From contig BJOX01000100.1 of NCBI GenBank assembly GCA_009731375.1, positions 304,498 to 368,497 of the forward strand: 64,000 nt of DNA. Direction: 5' to 3'. Below, piece after piece: positions 40,038 to 52,405 of the stretch (within the stretch, counting starts at the first letter, position 1; every line of letters begins with the position of its first letter). The DNA comes from Paulinella micropora. Its lineage: Eukaryota; Cercozoa; Imbricatea; Euglyphida. Made by a program: the position numbers and the translations under genes. The notes under the pieces were generated by a model, which worked only from the letters and a program-made list of their open reading frames with translations, was not told where the DNA came from and searched no databases.

Positions 40038-40214
40038 ATAATACTTCTCAATTTGCACCCCTGTTTTAGTTGTTTGCACACATGTTCTGTAAATTCCTTA
40101 CCCATACTTCAGTAGTGAAATCCTATAATACTTCTCAATTTGCACCCCTGTTTTAGTTGTTTGCACACATGTTCTGTAAAATTTTACTCATACTTCAGCA
40201 GTAGTGAAATCTAT
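40038..40214. repeat. Tandem duplication, 88-bp unit
   Basis: Two near-identical copies of a sequence beginning ATAATACTTCTCAATTTG and ending near CTTCAGTAGTGAAATC. Confidence 0.9.
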
Positions 40215-40391
40215 TCGATTGAACATAATATCATATTCCATTTCACACTAACTTTATCATCGTCCATAGATAATACCATATCATGTGCGCATGTTCAAAT
40301 CTTGCTCACAGGTATCTGGTACTTGAATCTTGCAGTTTGTCAGTTGATAGATAGATAGAATGCTGGGGAAGCCTGGCACAGGGTGACTACT

Positions 40392-40395
<4 letters not shown>

Positions 40396-40441
<46 letters not shown>
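40396..40441. repeat. (TA)n tract
   Basis: About 23 TA units. Confidence 0.95.
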
Positions 40442-40445
<4 letters not shown>

Positions 40446-40552
40446 GCTCGTTCTATGTGAGAAACAGCCGCTGAACATCTCAGGGTCTTTGAACCATGTA
40501 ATGAGCATGACCATGTCAAGACCATCTATTTGCTGTGATTTTTTTTTTTTTT

Positions 40553-41175
40553 NNNNNNNNNNNNNNNNNNNNNNNNNNNNNNNNNNNNNNNNNNNNNNNN
40601 NNNNNNNNNNNNNNNNNNNNNNNNNNNNNNNNNNNNNNNNNNNNNNNNNNNNNNNNNNNNNNNNNNNNNNNNNNNNNNNNNNNNNNNNNNNNNNNNNNNN
40701 NNNNNNNNNNNNNNNNNNNNNNNNNNNNNNNNNNNNNNNNNNNNNNNNNNNNNNNNNNNNNNNNNNNNNNNNNNNNNNNNNNNNNNNNNNNNNNNNNNNN
40801 NNNNNNNNNNNNNNNNNNNNNNNNNNNNNNNNNNNNNNNNNNNNNNNNNNNNNNNNNNNNNNNNNNNNNNNNNNNNNNNNNNNNNNNNNNNNNNNNNNNN
40901 NNNNNNNNNNNNNNNNNNNNNNNNNNNNNNNNNNNNNNNNNNNNNNNNNNNNNNNNNNNNNNNNNNNNNNNNNNNNNNNNNNNNNNNNNNNNNNNNNNNN
41001 NNNNNNNNNNNNNNNNNNNNNNNNNNNNNNNNNNNNNNNNNNNNNNNNNNNNNNNNNNNNNNNNNNNNNNNNNNNNNNNNNNNNNNNNNNNNNNNNNNNN
41101 NNNNNNNNNNNNNNNNNNNNNNNNNNNNNNNNNNNNNNNNNNNNNNNNNNNNNNNNNNNNNNNNNNNNNNNNNNN
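40553..41175. other. Assembly gap, 623 N
   Basis: Follows a T homopolymer and precedes a Thr-coding short repeat. Confidence 1.
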
Positions 41176-41237
41176 AACCACAACCACCTTGCCTGCCGCA
41201 ACCACAACCACCACCTTGCCTGCCGCAACCACAGCAA
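41176..41237 (+). repeat. Short repeat CAACCACAACCACCTTGCCTGCCG
   Basis: Two and a half units directly after the gap, ending CACAGCAA before GTAAGT (41238). The plus frame reads TTTLPAATTTTTLPAATTA. It may be the end of an exon whose body lies in the gap, or a plain minisatellite. Confidence 0.5.
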
Positions 41238-41337
41238 GTAAGTCTGCTGACTCGTTCACGAACCCTAACCATACCTCTAGCCAAGCATGTACTGCCAAGT
41301 CAGGAAGAGAACATGTGAGGGTTGTGGTTGAATATAT

Positions 41338-41510
41338 ATTGATACGAATTATGCATGCATCAATAGATTTTGCAGCAAGTTCCTTTATATATATGTATAT
41401 ATATATTTAACATGCAACGTAAGCAAACTTTGATCTCACGCTTCTCCATTAATCAAAGTGCTACGACAAATGTGAAGCCATGTATAATAATAATCATAAT
41501 AATAATAATA

Positions 41511-41551
<41 letters not shown>

Positions 41552-42905
41552 GAGGGGGCCACAGTATGGCACCCACAGGAAGAGGAGGTGGTTGGGCCTC
41601 TTCCCACTGGTTCCGAGGCTATGTTGTTGTTCTTATAAGACATACACCACGTGGGGTCAAAGGGGTATATACATTCCGAGATCTAGGGGTGGTGACGGGT
41701 TTCGAGGCGTCGCAGACACCGCAAAACGTCCTCATGCGCTGGCAGACCGCATGAAATGTCTGCTAACCCCCCTGGAGTACCTCCATTCGACTTATACCCA
41801 GTCTTGTGGAACTCTCTCATATGGAACATCAATCATTTGCAGTTGATTCCCTGCAAGGTATCCGACACGCCGGGCGGGTAGCTAATCAGGGATGGTTAGA
41901 TTCACTCTTCCCTCCCCAACATTCACTGTGTGACTGTTGGGTCGAGGGATGGAGGCGCATGGTCCTTGGACTCAGCCATGACAGATCAATACACTATTAT
42001 TATTATTATTATTAGTAGTAGTAGTAGTTGTAGTAGTAGTAATATTATTATTATTATTATTATTATTCAGCCCAATGGCCGTACGGCGTTAAACTGTGAT
42101 GCCAACTCAAAACTATTTGTTGGATGATGCTGGGGAGGTCGTTGGGCGCCTGTCGAAGATCTTAAACTCCGCTATGCCGGTTGATAGCCCGTGGACCCAG
42201 CGGATACCAAATTGTTATGGGTGGGGTTTTGAGGTAGTTATAGCAACCATGCTTGGTGTACGCACTTGCACATGCGGCAACGTTTTGCAAGAGGTTGTTG
42301 GGACTGCGGAATAACCTCGGCTTAGTGTAGTCTTGCCCTCAGGAGCTCCATCGGTGGCCCCTATAATCAGTCGAGAGACTGACTAGGTGGGGATGGAGCA
42401 CCTCGAACAAGGGCATGGAGGCTCATGTCCGGAAACGGATCGTGCCATCAGCTGCATCAGTATGCCTTAGAGGAAGTATATTCTTATTATTATATTTATT
42501 ATTATTAGAATTAGTATTATTAGAATTAGTATTAGTGTTCGTATTAGTATTAGTACTATTATTATTATTAGTGTTAGTATTATTATTTTATTCATATTAT
42601 AAGTCTTATTATTATTATTAGTAGTAGTAGTATTACTATTATTACCATTATTAGTATTAGTATTTATTAGTATTAGTATAATTATTATTATCATTATTTA
42701 TATTATTATTATTATTGTTATTATTACTATTATTATTATTGAATATAAAAATTGATACGAATTTTGCGTGCATCAATAGTAAGTTCCTTTATATGTATAC
42801 AATGTACGTGTATATAATACATATATTTAACATGCAACGTGAGCAAACTTTGATCCCATGCTTCTCCATTAATCAAAGTGCTACATGTGAAGCCATGTAT
42901 AATAC
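41338..42905. repeat. 150-bp direct repeats flanking two anonymous blocks
   Basis: 41338-41490 and 42751-42905 are diverged direct copies (TTGATACGAATT, GCAAGTTCCTTT or its short form, TTTAACATGCAACGT, GCTTCTCCATTAATCAAAG). Each leads into an (ATT)n tract. Between them lie two normal-complexity blocks, 41551-41990 and 42067-42477, each bounded by (ATT)n. The blocks look like retroposon bodies with microsatellite tails. No reverse transcriptase is visible, so the family is not assigned. Confidence 0.55.
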
Positions 42906-43054
42906 TACTAATAATAATAATAATATTAATATTATTATTATCATTAATTATAATTATGATTATGATTATTATTTTTGTTAGCAGTATTATTATTATTAAT
43001 TATAATTATGATTATTATTTTTATTAGCAGTATTATTATTACTATTATTATTTA
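42478..43054. repeat. (ATT)n-rich stretch
   Basis: Several ATT/GTATT tracts around the second 150-bp direct repeat. Confidence 0.9.
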
Positions 43055-43547
43055 GCGGCTTGTTAACGTTCTTCCGCGGGCGAAGATTGTCGCGCTCCCA
43101 ATCCTGGATGTTGCCCAGGCCTGACCTGTGTTCCTGATCAACTCAACCCGTCATTGGCAACATGCCGAGTGATCTAAATTTGGGCTAACCCCCTGGCGAG
43201 GAAATTACCAACCGGCATTCACTTGAATACACACACGGATGTCATTTGGCTTCAAAATATTTCCGAAGTCAGGGAAGTTTACCAAAAGACTCTGGAACGG
43301 TCAATGAAAGTTCCAGTTTATTCAGTACACTTGCATGATAGACTGTTTGTCTCTTGCGAAGCAATACAAATTCTGCGAACTAACGAGAAGATTTCGAGTT
43401 GATAAGCGTTATGTAGCAGTTCAGAAATTTTCAAGTCAGTCTGAGAAAAGAAGTAAAAAAAATCAAAAGACTGCCACTTTTCCAGACTTAGATATTAATA
43501 TCTAAGGAATTTAGTAAATTGCTTAGGTTCGACTTGTCAATATTAAT
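43055..43547. other. Unassigned stretch
   Basis: Normal-complexity DNA between an (ATT)n tract and an EX LTR. No supported gene on either strand. Confidence 0.5.
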
Positions 43548-43729
43548 ATATCAGAGTGAGTACCTTAACGACCGGCTAAAACCTTTACAGTTGATAAGAC
43601 ACTTTTTGACCGGTTCAATTTAGATTCTTCTCTGCACGACGTTTCGACTTCACTAACTAGTTTTCGATTCAGTTCAGAAATGAATTCTAACGATCAGTTT
43701 AAATTTCTTTTTAGCTATTGCCTCTTTTC
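43548..43729 (+). repeat. EX LTR copy d, left part
   Basis: Starts TATCAGAGTGAGTACC and follows the EX LTR to TTTTTAGCTATTGCCT. Interrupted by Cop-B at CTTTTC (43724-43729). The remainder lies at 53138-53255. Confidence 0.75.
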
Positions 43730-44089
43730 AAGAACAATTAATTAGACCCTTCCTCAACTACGTCAGTATTGCTATTTAGTACGTTAGCATTATTCGTTAC
43801 TGTTAGTAGTATTATTAGTTATTAATACAATCATTTAGAGTATCTTTTCTTCTACTAGTGGCACTAGCTTTTTTACCACTGATTACCCTTATTACCCATA
43901 TCAGGCAGTTTCGTTATCATTTTCTGAAGGTACATCTTTTGTGTGACGTAGTTTGACTGGCGGGAATTGTTTCATTATTGTTAAATCATGAGTCTTCTGC
44001 GTGGGAAGCAGTTGGCAGGTAGGAGGTGGACGCCCCGAGTTCTGATCGCAGTTTGGAGAAGTCGCGAGTGTTTTCTTCCGAGTCCAACT
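43730..44089 (+). repeat. Cop-B 5' LTR
   Basis: 360 bp, from ACAATTAATTAGACCC to GAGTCCAAC. Matches 52777-53137, with a damaged first few bases. Confidence 0.85.
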
Positions 44090-44110
44090 AGTTATTAGCC
44101 TTGCAGCGTG
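44090..44110 (+). promoter_or_regulatory. Cop-B primer-binding site (tentative)
   Basis: TAGTTATTAGCCTTGCAG follows the LTR. It resembles the TGTTATGAGCCGC of Cop-A with one change in TTATGAGCC. Confidence 0.4.
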
Positions 44111-45218
44111 ATCTGTGCAACGGATCGCAGAGGAGAACCTTCGTTAAAGAGCCTCGGATCTGTGATCCACCTTAAGTGACACAGTTACAGGAAAGTGTGT
44201 ATTTTTTATCGTGTAGCTACAGCTGATCACTATAGACACTACCCACGTCCTGCTCTGCTGGTGTGCAGTGCAAGGACAAGGTGGGGGACAGGACAGAGAG
44301 ACAGGGGGGTTACACCGAAGCGTACAGGTCGTAGTGCGGTAGGGGTGAGCCTCCTAAAGGTGTTGTTCATTTGTTCTGTGACGTGGCAAGTTGTGCTTGC
44401 CGTGGTGACAGTCAGGATCGAGCACCCACTGCCGGGCACAGACACAACAAGTTGCAATGCCAGAGTGCAAAACAGTAGACCAGTTGTGCTTGCCGTGGTG
44501 ACAGTCGGGATTGAGCACCCTGCCCACGGACACAACAAGTTGCAAGGCCAGAATGCAAAACAGTAGGCCAGTTGTGCTTGCCGTGGTGACAGGCGGGATT
44601 GAGCACCCACTGCACACGGACACAACAGCTTACATTGCAAAGTTATTGTTGAACTCGTACTGCATCATCACATCTACTCCTTGTGTCGCTGCTGTGACTG
44701 TGTAAGGAGTGAGAGAGAGGTGTGGTGAGGTCGTGAGCTCTGAAGAACCGTGCATTGGACACGAGGGGAGGAGCGACAGGTAAATGTTTAGGTGGTTGTA
44801 CAAAAACAACTACAAACCTAGATAGGTTGAAGAACTGACTTTGCAAATAGAGCTGCTAGTTACTAAATAGGTGGAAAGCTATCATAGGTGGTAGCTGAGG
44901 TAGCCTCAGTGTAGTTTGAGCAATAGAGTCAGTGGTAACACACGTAGTTGAAGAGAGAGAGAGAGAGAGTAAAGGGTGGTGTGGACAAGCAAAACACTAT
45001 TCTGTGTAGTGTGTGTGTGAGTCTGCTCGTGGTCTCTGTTGTGTTCTCTCTGTGTGGGAGTGTGTGTGGTTGCTTGCCTGTGTCTGTGCCATCAGAACAG
45101 CGTAAGCATAGCGTGACCCTATCTCTATTTAGCAAGTAGAGAGCAAAGCTGTGTGCTGTGTGTAAGTGTGTGTGTGTGTGTGGAGCGTATGTCTGCTCGA
45201 GACTGACGGTGGTTAGAA
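44111..45218 (+). other. Cop-B leader with three 90-bp tandem repeats
   Basis: Units at about 44386-44480, 44481-44569 and 44570-44640 share GTGCTTGCCGTGGTGACAG, GAGCACCC and CACAACAAGTTGCAA. The rest is GT-rich with short chance frames. Tandem repeats in LTR leaders can hold enhancer-like or packaging sequence; that role is inference. Confidence 0.7.
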
Positions 45219-47005
45219 ATGACTACTAGTAAGACAGACAATAAGATTACGTTCACCGGCAAAGACATGGATCCTATTGCATAGGCAGGTAGTGCAAAGC
45301 TGTAATGCTAAGGCCCCTAAGGAAGTGCTGCAGGGTGCTGACGCCCACAAACAATATGTACATCGCGAAAACGTATTAGGGATACAGCTTAAGGGTAGGG
45401 AGGTGCCCCCCTTTATACTAGCTTGGGAAGAGGTAGCAGACTGGAATGATTGGGCTGACTTGGACGAAGAAGTAGTAAAGAAATACTTCGAGGACAAAGC
45501 CAAGGGTCCTACTCGCCTGTGGCCTATGCCCCACCCCAAATCGGAAGCTTCAAACCTTGAGGAGGCGTTAGGGGTAGAGGAAGAACAGAAAACCCCAGCC
45601 AAGAGTTACAAACCGGTATTTGGCAGTCCGAAGGATAAACCAACCACTGAGACTGAAGAAGGAAAGGAGGAGGAGGAGGAAGATGAAGACCGGCACACCT
45701 CTGACCTCTATTCTAGTGGGTATGCTAGCACTGACAAACCGAGGCTGTCAACTGGCCAGGGCTCAGACTTAGAGGGCGACAGCAAGAGTGGGGCCTCCCG
45801 AGGTCCTGGACAGACGGACCCCTCTAAGGTGAAAACCCCACTAGGGGGGTGCTGATCGTGCTGGCGCACTGACACGACAGGTGATGGCCTATGACGCTAG
45901 TGTACTTGCTAAGATGAGCAAGCAAAAAGAGAGGGTGTTCAATATCATCTATGACATGCTCGGGGGTGAGGCGAAGAGTCTAGTACGTGACTTAGCTGAT
46001 GATTCCGGAGAAGCTGACCTTTGGCCAAAACCCTAAAGCACTGTGGGACAGACTGCTAGCCCGGTACAAGAAAGCTGACCCCTCTGTCGTTCAGGACAAG
46101 GTGAAGGAACTGAATGACTTCCTCTTTACTAGTAAGCAACAGTACGTTGGTCAGTGCGTGGACTTGAACGCTAGGAGAGATTGGTTGGCCGACTATGGCC
46201 AAGCCCCAACCGATGACCGGATGCAACAAATAGTGAAGGACGCGTTAGTGGGCCCAAAGCAATCTGACTCTAGGGTAAAGAAAGCTTGGCAAGTCTGGGT
46301 TGAAATGGCTGAACTGAATCGTAAGCAGTTCAAGTGGGACTTCGCCTCCTGGTGGAAGTTCGTGCAAGATCGTGCCCTTGAGCTCGACGAGAAGTTTGAC
46401 CGAGCCAAAGTGACTAGCTCCACTGAGAAAGGTTTGGCAGCTCGCAAGGCAGGGAAAGGGAAACCCAAGGACGAGTGCTGGCTCTTCAGCAAGGAAGGCA
46501 AATGCACTCGTGAGGCCTCCTGCCGCTACCTCCATGTTGGAGGGAAGGTGAGAGGGGTGTGTTTCTTGTGGGACAAACAGGGGGAGTGTATATGGGCCGA
46601 CAATGTAGGTTTGAAGATGATCCCGCTAAAGCCAAGAAGACACCTCCCAAACCGGCAGACACCCCCAAGGGGGAGAAAAGCAAGAAGAGCGAGAAGAGCA
46701 AGGGGCCAAAGTGTTTTAACTGCTTTGAAAAGGGACACATCGCCGGTAAGTGCAGCAAGAAGTGTCGGTTGTGCGGGGGCAAGCACAAGTTGAGCAAGTG
46801 CCCGGACAAAGGCCGAAAGGAGAAGGGGGAGGCAGCAAAGGGCTCTAACGTGGGTAGTGATAGCGACGACTCCGAGGATGAGGAGCCGGGCGTCGCCTTA
46901 GCCCAGATGGTGAAGTTCCTAACTGGCAACTCGAAAGACAAAGCCCTCATGGCTAAACCCGGGGGTGCAAACCTTCCCGAACCGATCATACCCCCGGAAG
47001 ACTAG
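45219..47005 (+). pseudogene. gag: Cop-B gag with CCCH and CCHC fingers
   Basis: The apparent start is ATG 45219 (MTTSKTDNKITFTG), followed by an early stop and frame change near 45282. Frames 45277-45855, 45999-46793 and 46559-47005 continue it. Capsid-like helices are at 46000-46430 (ALWDRLLARYKKADPSVV). A CCCH finger (CWLFSKEGKCTREASCRYLH) follows, then a second Cys-rich unit. The last frame carries the zinc knuckle CFNCFEKGHIAGKC and CRLCGGKHKLSKC. Having CCCH and CCHC fingers together is unusual. Inactive through frameshifts. Confidence 0.75.
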
Positions 47006-47020
47006 AACAGTCTCGAGATC

Positions 47021-48024
47021 TTGCTTGAGGATGACGCCGACATTGATAAGATGAATGAGGGGCGGTGCCATGGAGTAGCGGAAGGAAAGCACCGGTGCGT
47101 AGCCCGGTTGAAGGACCTTGAATCTCCCTTCAACAGCCTTAGGATTAAGGCAGCCACTCTCATCGATAGCAACTATTGCGTTGAGCATCAGTACCAGCGA
47201 GCCAAGCAAGAGAGAGAAAATGCCTTGCGCCGGTGGGCAGCCGACATAGCTCGAAGGGATCATCTAGCTCTAATGTGCGAGATGGGAGAATGGGGGTTAG
47301 AAGCCCAAATCAAAAGTGGGAGTCATCCCCTAATGGTTGAGGCCATAGTGAGACACGAAGCCGCGAAGCGGGGTATCCCGTGGAACCGGTCCCTCTTGCC
47401 CATCATCCACTATGCGAAGCCCCGTGCCGGACAGTTTACCGAGTGGGTCATTAGCCGTCAACCGGTAACATGGGAGGCGTCTGGTGTACCCTCATGGCGG
47501 AAGGTGTACCGCCAACATGAACCTCAGGCCGGTGCCCAAGCGAAGCATATGTACTTCAGAGGTGGGGTACCCCCCTCTCGTGGGGGAGTAACACAGTTGT
47601 GCCCCCGCCCGTAGCACCGGTGCCGGTACGCGCCCGAGAGGTGAAGGGTACTCCCCCCCGTCCGGTAGCACCCAACTCCCGTGGAGAGAGTAAGGGTAGA
47701 CCTAGAGGGGTGAGCGGGCCGTCAGCGGTACCTGCCCCGAAGGTTGAGATTGGTTCAAAGGCCGAGCCGGCTGAGGCTGGTAGTGGTATCATGAGCCAAA
47801 ACCTGAAATCTTTACTCAAAGCAAAAAGGGAAAAGGTACAAGGGGTGAAGGTGAGGCCCAGCCCGGAGGACTACCAACCAGATGGTTTGGCGGACGTGGA
47901 AGATGAGCCTCCGGAGATGCAGTCCGATGCCGATCCTTCCTCGGAATCCGACGGGAAGGGGGAGCGTGAAGGTGAAGAGTCCCCGGCTAGGGACAGCTGC
48001 AGGGACGGGGTTAGAGCTCCGTAA
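47021..48024 (+). pseudogene. Cop-B gag-protease linker
   Basis: Frame 47021-47614 is in frame with the gag end, separated by a UAG at 47003-47005, and has charged helical composition. Frame 47599-48024 is Pro/Arg/Ser-rich. No domain recognised. Confidence 0.5.
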
Positions 48025-48026
48025 GG

Positions 48027-49800
48027 ATGCCGTCCCCCATAGGTCCCGACCCTGGTGTTGATGCAGACCCCGGTGGTGGGGATGCTACCGCCGGGACCGA
48101 TAGTCATCCGGTGACTACGCCCTCCACCAGCCCAAGCAATAGGCGTAGGTCAGTGGGCGCTCGTGCGTTTGGCTTCCTTGAGACGGTCCGAGCCTCAGTG
48201 AGTGGGATGCCCTGGTTTGCGTCCCATGCTAAGACGGTACCCCCTACAGACCGAAAGGTAACTTCCCTGTTACCCCCTACAGTAACTACTAGTATCGGTC
48301 CGTCTACGGCCCCCTCAACCTTAGCTGAGCCTGATAGTCCTACCCGACTAGGTACCGGAGAGCGAGAGAGTCGACTCCGAGCCGTGGCAGAGCAGCAAGA
48401 GGAGATGCGCCGGTTGCATCGTCCGGCGTTGAGCGGCGAGGAAGAAAAAGATGAAGCTGACTTCCGGAACAGGTGGGGAGAGTGGACTAGGCTGTTGTAC
48501 GACTGGGCGCAGGGGAGTGAGTATCCCATGAACAAGCCAAGGTGGCAGAGGCATTGGGCCGTAGAAGGAGCAGCAGCAAACAGTGCCGCCGTGTTTCAAC
48601 CTCGTACTAAGCCGTTCAGAGTCCGAGAAAGGGTAGTGGACGGTGAGAGCGTACTAGAAAAGGAATACGCAAGTTTGCCGGAAGCCGAGGGAGAAGCTGA
48701 CCCGGTTGACGACCTAGTTCGTTTCATGACCGAACGTGGATGGATGGCCAAGGGTATCCGGCTAACAGAACAGGCCCTCCTAGGACGGAGTGCTGACAAA
48801 GATCCCATGTTCGATTCGGGAGCTACGTTGCACTTTGTGCCGGCCGGAGCTGAACAAACGTTCAACATTCAGCGAGGGATGAAACGGGTAGACACGGTCA
48901 ACGGGGAGACCACCGTGACTAAGAAGGGCTCGTTAGACATGACGACAGTGAACGGAAAGGGGGAAAAGAACATGTTACATCTAGGTAGTGTGTGGGCTAG
49001 CCCCAACATAGATGAAACCTTAGTCTCCGGTCCTCAGATAGCTAAGGAAGGTTACAGTGTGGTTCTCGACAAGAAGGGAGGGGGCTACATCACCAAGGCC
49101 CAGATACCGGACATTTCCCCAGAACTTAAGGCCAGGGTCCTGTACCTTGACGCGGTGGACACGGTGTGGCGTTTCGTGACGTCCACCAACCAAGAGCTGG
49201 CTGCGAATAAGGTTGAGGCTAGAGCTTTCTTTGGGAAGGAGATGGCTAAGGTCACGGAGTTGACTAGTGAACAACTTCATCAGAAGTTCGGAGGGCCCGG
49301 AAGCAGCATGCAGCGCCTCATCAGTGAAGCGTACGGGATCAAGATAGTGGGTGACAAAACCCATGAGCAAGCGGTAAAAGAGTGTAAGGAGTGCCCAGCC
49401 GCAAAAGGGGGAAAAGCGAACCACCCGGCCAGCAACCAGTTGACACAGGTAGAGAAGTTCGAAGCTGTGTCGTTCGACAAGTCCGGGTGCCTACGCAAAC
49501 CCCTCCATGGTGGGTTTTGGTACGGCATGGTGGGAATCGAGGCTAACACCGCGTATGCCTTTGGCCTCCTAAAGGATGGCACAGCGGCACCACAAGTGCG
49601 TTTCATGCGGGAATGCATAAACTTCCTTGAGACGCAAAGCGGCAAGAAGGTGAAGGAAGTCCGGGTAGACGGTGAGCATACCTCAGCTGATTTCAAGGAG
49701 CTGGTCCGTGACACGGGAGTGAGGAAGAGGATCAACACCCTCAACGAACACAACAAGAACGCCTATGCCGAAGTGTCCCAACGTGACTTTTGGCGCAAAG
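48027..49800 (+). pseudogene. Cop-B protease and integrase N-terminal part
   Basis: The 639-codon frame from ATG 48027. Residues 1-120 are linker. Protease centres on DSGA with D263 (MFDSGATLHFVP). The integrase zinc region includes C-x2-C in CKECPAAK. The catalytic core has D484 (SFDKSG), D548 (VRVDGEHTS) and E582 (NAYAEV). After about residue 590 the frame is lost; integrase continues in another frame from about 49800. Protein chemistry is intact up to that point. Confidence 0.85.
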
Positions 49801-50906
49801 CGACCATAACCTGGTTAAGGCTCAGCTACCCTATGAGCTCTTGGGATATGCGTGGCAGCACGCTATCCTCTTGCACAACCTTTCACCGAAACGATCCGGT
49901 GGTGAGGTCCGGATGTTTGAGCTTATGCCCCGAGAAAGGAAGGTGAATTGGATAGCTTACCTTCATCCTTTTGGGTGTCTATGCCACATGGTCATCGAGG
50001 GCAGGTTAGGACATGACGAGAGCCGGACGCATATGGCCGCCTGGTTAGGGCTGAGTTTGGAGTACTCCGCACAATTGATCCTGTGTGAAGGAAGGGTGTT
50101 CCCATGGCGAAACGTCAAGAAATTTGACGACAACCAGCCGGCCTGACCTTTGTTGCAACCCCTCTGGGAGAAGAAGGGCATGAGCTTGGAGCCGTTCAAG
50201 GGAGACCCGTTAGTGGAAGACGCCGACCTTGAGCAGCTGTTTGTCCCAAAGCCCCGGGTGGGGGTGACCGATCCCGGTGAGGGTAAGAAGGCCCTGGACA
50301 CGGGGGAGCTTGATAGCTCCGATTCCGACGGCGAAGAGGAGGAGGCGACCTCTAAACAGGAAGCCGTGAAAGCAGAGGAAGAGGCCCCCGATACCGACCC
50401 GGAAATAATAGGGGAGCTGAAGAGAAGGTGGGTTTAGACCCCAGCCACTCAGTGGGGCTGTGCTTGGGCCAAGAAGACCTACGGGGTGGGTTTCCGGGAC
50501 AAGGTCCGACGAGGCCAGGTGCAAGACGTGAGCGAACCCATATGGGTTAAGAAGCAGAAGAAGAACGGACCGGCCCACTGGGTAAAGTTTGAGGATGACG
50601 ACTCCCCAGACCGTATGTTGGACTCGGAGATCGTCAAGTACCTTGCCGAAGGTCCGGAGACAGCCCATGCCGCCACGTTCACTAGACCGGTGAGTGAAAA
50701 GCAAGCCGACGAACTTAGTAGGGTACTGGGACGACGCCCGAGCCGAGGAGATGGCTACGCTCTGGGAGAAAAGTTGCTTCCGGGGAGTCCGAGCCGACTT
50801 AGTAGACAAGAAAGACATTTGTGAAGGCCGGCTCGTTGATGCTACCAAAGAGGCCGGGGGCGAGATCCTGAAGTTCAAAAGCCGACAGCCAAGGGGTTTT
50901 CCATGA
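49790..50906 (+). pseudogene. Cop-B integrase end and RT start
   Basis: Frame 49790-50146 carries LLGYAWQHAILLHNLSPKRS and LHPFGCLCHMVIEGR, the copia integrase end. Frames 50150-50437, 50486-50824 and 50694-50906 give an acidic linker and the start of RT (EEMATLWEKSCFRGV, then LVDKKDICEGRLV). Stops and frame changes separate them. Confidence 0.7.
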
Positions 50907-51017
50907 TACAGGGATGACATTTTGGGAAACATGACTTCCCAACCCCGTGCGCTCTTACCATCTTGATGCTTTTCGCCCTAACGGTGTTCTTTGGCTTAGT
51001 CTTGTCAAAGTGGGACG

Positions 51018-52405
51018 TTGGTACCGCGTACACAGAGGCGTCCGGACTCCGCAGCTGAGCAAGGGTATCGCCCCAGTTACATCGTACCACCGTTTGGTTT
51101 AGAAGAGCCGGGGTATGTGTGGGAAATGCTTAAAGCCCTCTATGGCAGACCGGATGCGGGCCGCAAATGGTGGCGGTACAAGCTAGTCCCGTTCTTAGAA
51201 GGTTTGGGCTTTAAGGCTCATGTCGCTTTTCCTTGCTTCTTTTGGCGTTGGCTATCCGGTAAGGACAAACCGGACTTTGTGTTCGTGCACGTCGACGACA
51301 TGATGGGAGCGTTCAGTGGTAAGGATGTAGAAGCGGAGTTCTTAGCTGCCGGTAAGAAGGCCTGTAGGGTCTTTAAGCAAGAGGCGCCGACCGGGGTGGT
51401 AGGCTTGAACATCGAAGATAAGGAAGACTGTCGGTTAGGCCGTACAATCAAGATCTCTCAGGAGGACTTTATCAGGGAGGCCGTTGAGAAGCTACAGTGC
51501 ACCGGTCTAGCTACTGCCGATTCGCCGTGGTTGATGCGGGAGTGCGAGCCGGTAAGCAATCCGTGTAAGAGCAGTTCTCACCGCACATCGTGGGTGTCCT
51601 CTTGTGGACCCGCATCGCTAGGCGCGAGATCTTGGGCCCAATAGGGGAGGTAGCAACCCATGCCTCGAAGCCTGAGTTGTTCAATTACCAGCAAGCCGAA
51701 CAGATCGTGAGGTACCTCAGTGGCACCCGATCTAAAGGCATTCGCTTTACCAAGGCGGATGGCACCCGCTTGATGTCGTGGGCCGACTCAAGTTGGAAGG
51801 GTACGCCGGATGACCGCCGCGCTCGCTTAGCGGGCTTTCATTTCTTTCTGGGAGGCTCCGTGCTTCCCTTTTGCCTGAAGCGAAACGTATCGGTGGCCCC
51901 ACAAAAGGGGACAGCATTGAAAGCGCGAGTGGAGGAGAAGGCTAGAACTACCATTGATGAGCTGGTAGCGTCCGCGCCGGGGAGTGGGGAGTGCCTAGAG
52001 GCGGCGGCGGGCGAGTGTCTGGTGCCGGCGGCGCCGGAAGCCTCATCCTGCGAGGCCGAGGTGTACGCAATGGTGGAGGCGTATCACGGGCAGGATAAAA
52101 TCATCAACTTTGTACAGGGCATCGCTGGCGGACGGGTCGCCGACGCGCTGGGGCCGTACGGGTGGGGGCAGCCCCCCATCTTGTACGGTGACAACCAGGG
52201 AGCGTTAGATCTTGCTGAAACTAATGTGTTTGCTAGGAAACTAGGACATGTGGACCTGCGGTGCGCTATTGTGAACCAGAAGGTGGAGGCGGGCCTCGTC
52301 GTCAACGAGAAGGTGGGCTCCAACGAAAACCTGGCCGACATCAATTCCAAGGCCATGCGGGGGGAGCCGTACAACCGTCGCGTCCGGCATGTGGCGAGGG
52401 ACTAA
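51018..52405 (+). pseudogene. pol: Cop-B reverse transcriptase and RNase H
   Basis: Frame 51018-51644 has ALYGRPDAGRKWWRYKL and the active site HVDD (FVHVDDMMGAF). Frame 51590-52405 has the copia thumb/RNase H: QQAEQIVRYLSGTRSKGI, WADSSWKGTPDDRRARLAG, CEAEVYAMVEA, LYGDNQGALDLA and KLGHVDLRCAIV. About 50 extra residues, Ala/Gly/Glu-rich, sit between the KRN and SSCEAEV blocks. Only one frame change separates RT and RNase H. Confidence 0.85.

Noticed and set aside
40281-41410. Long frames spanning the 623-N gap
   Set aside because: Open only because N codons are not stops.
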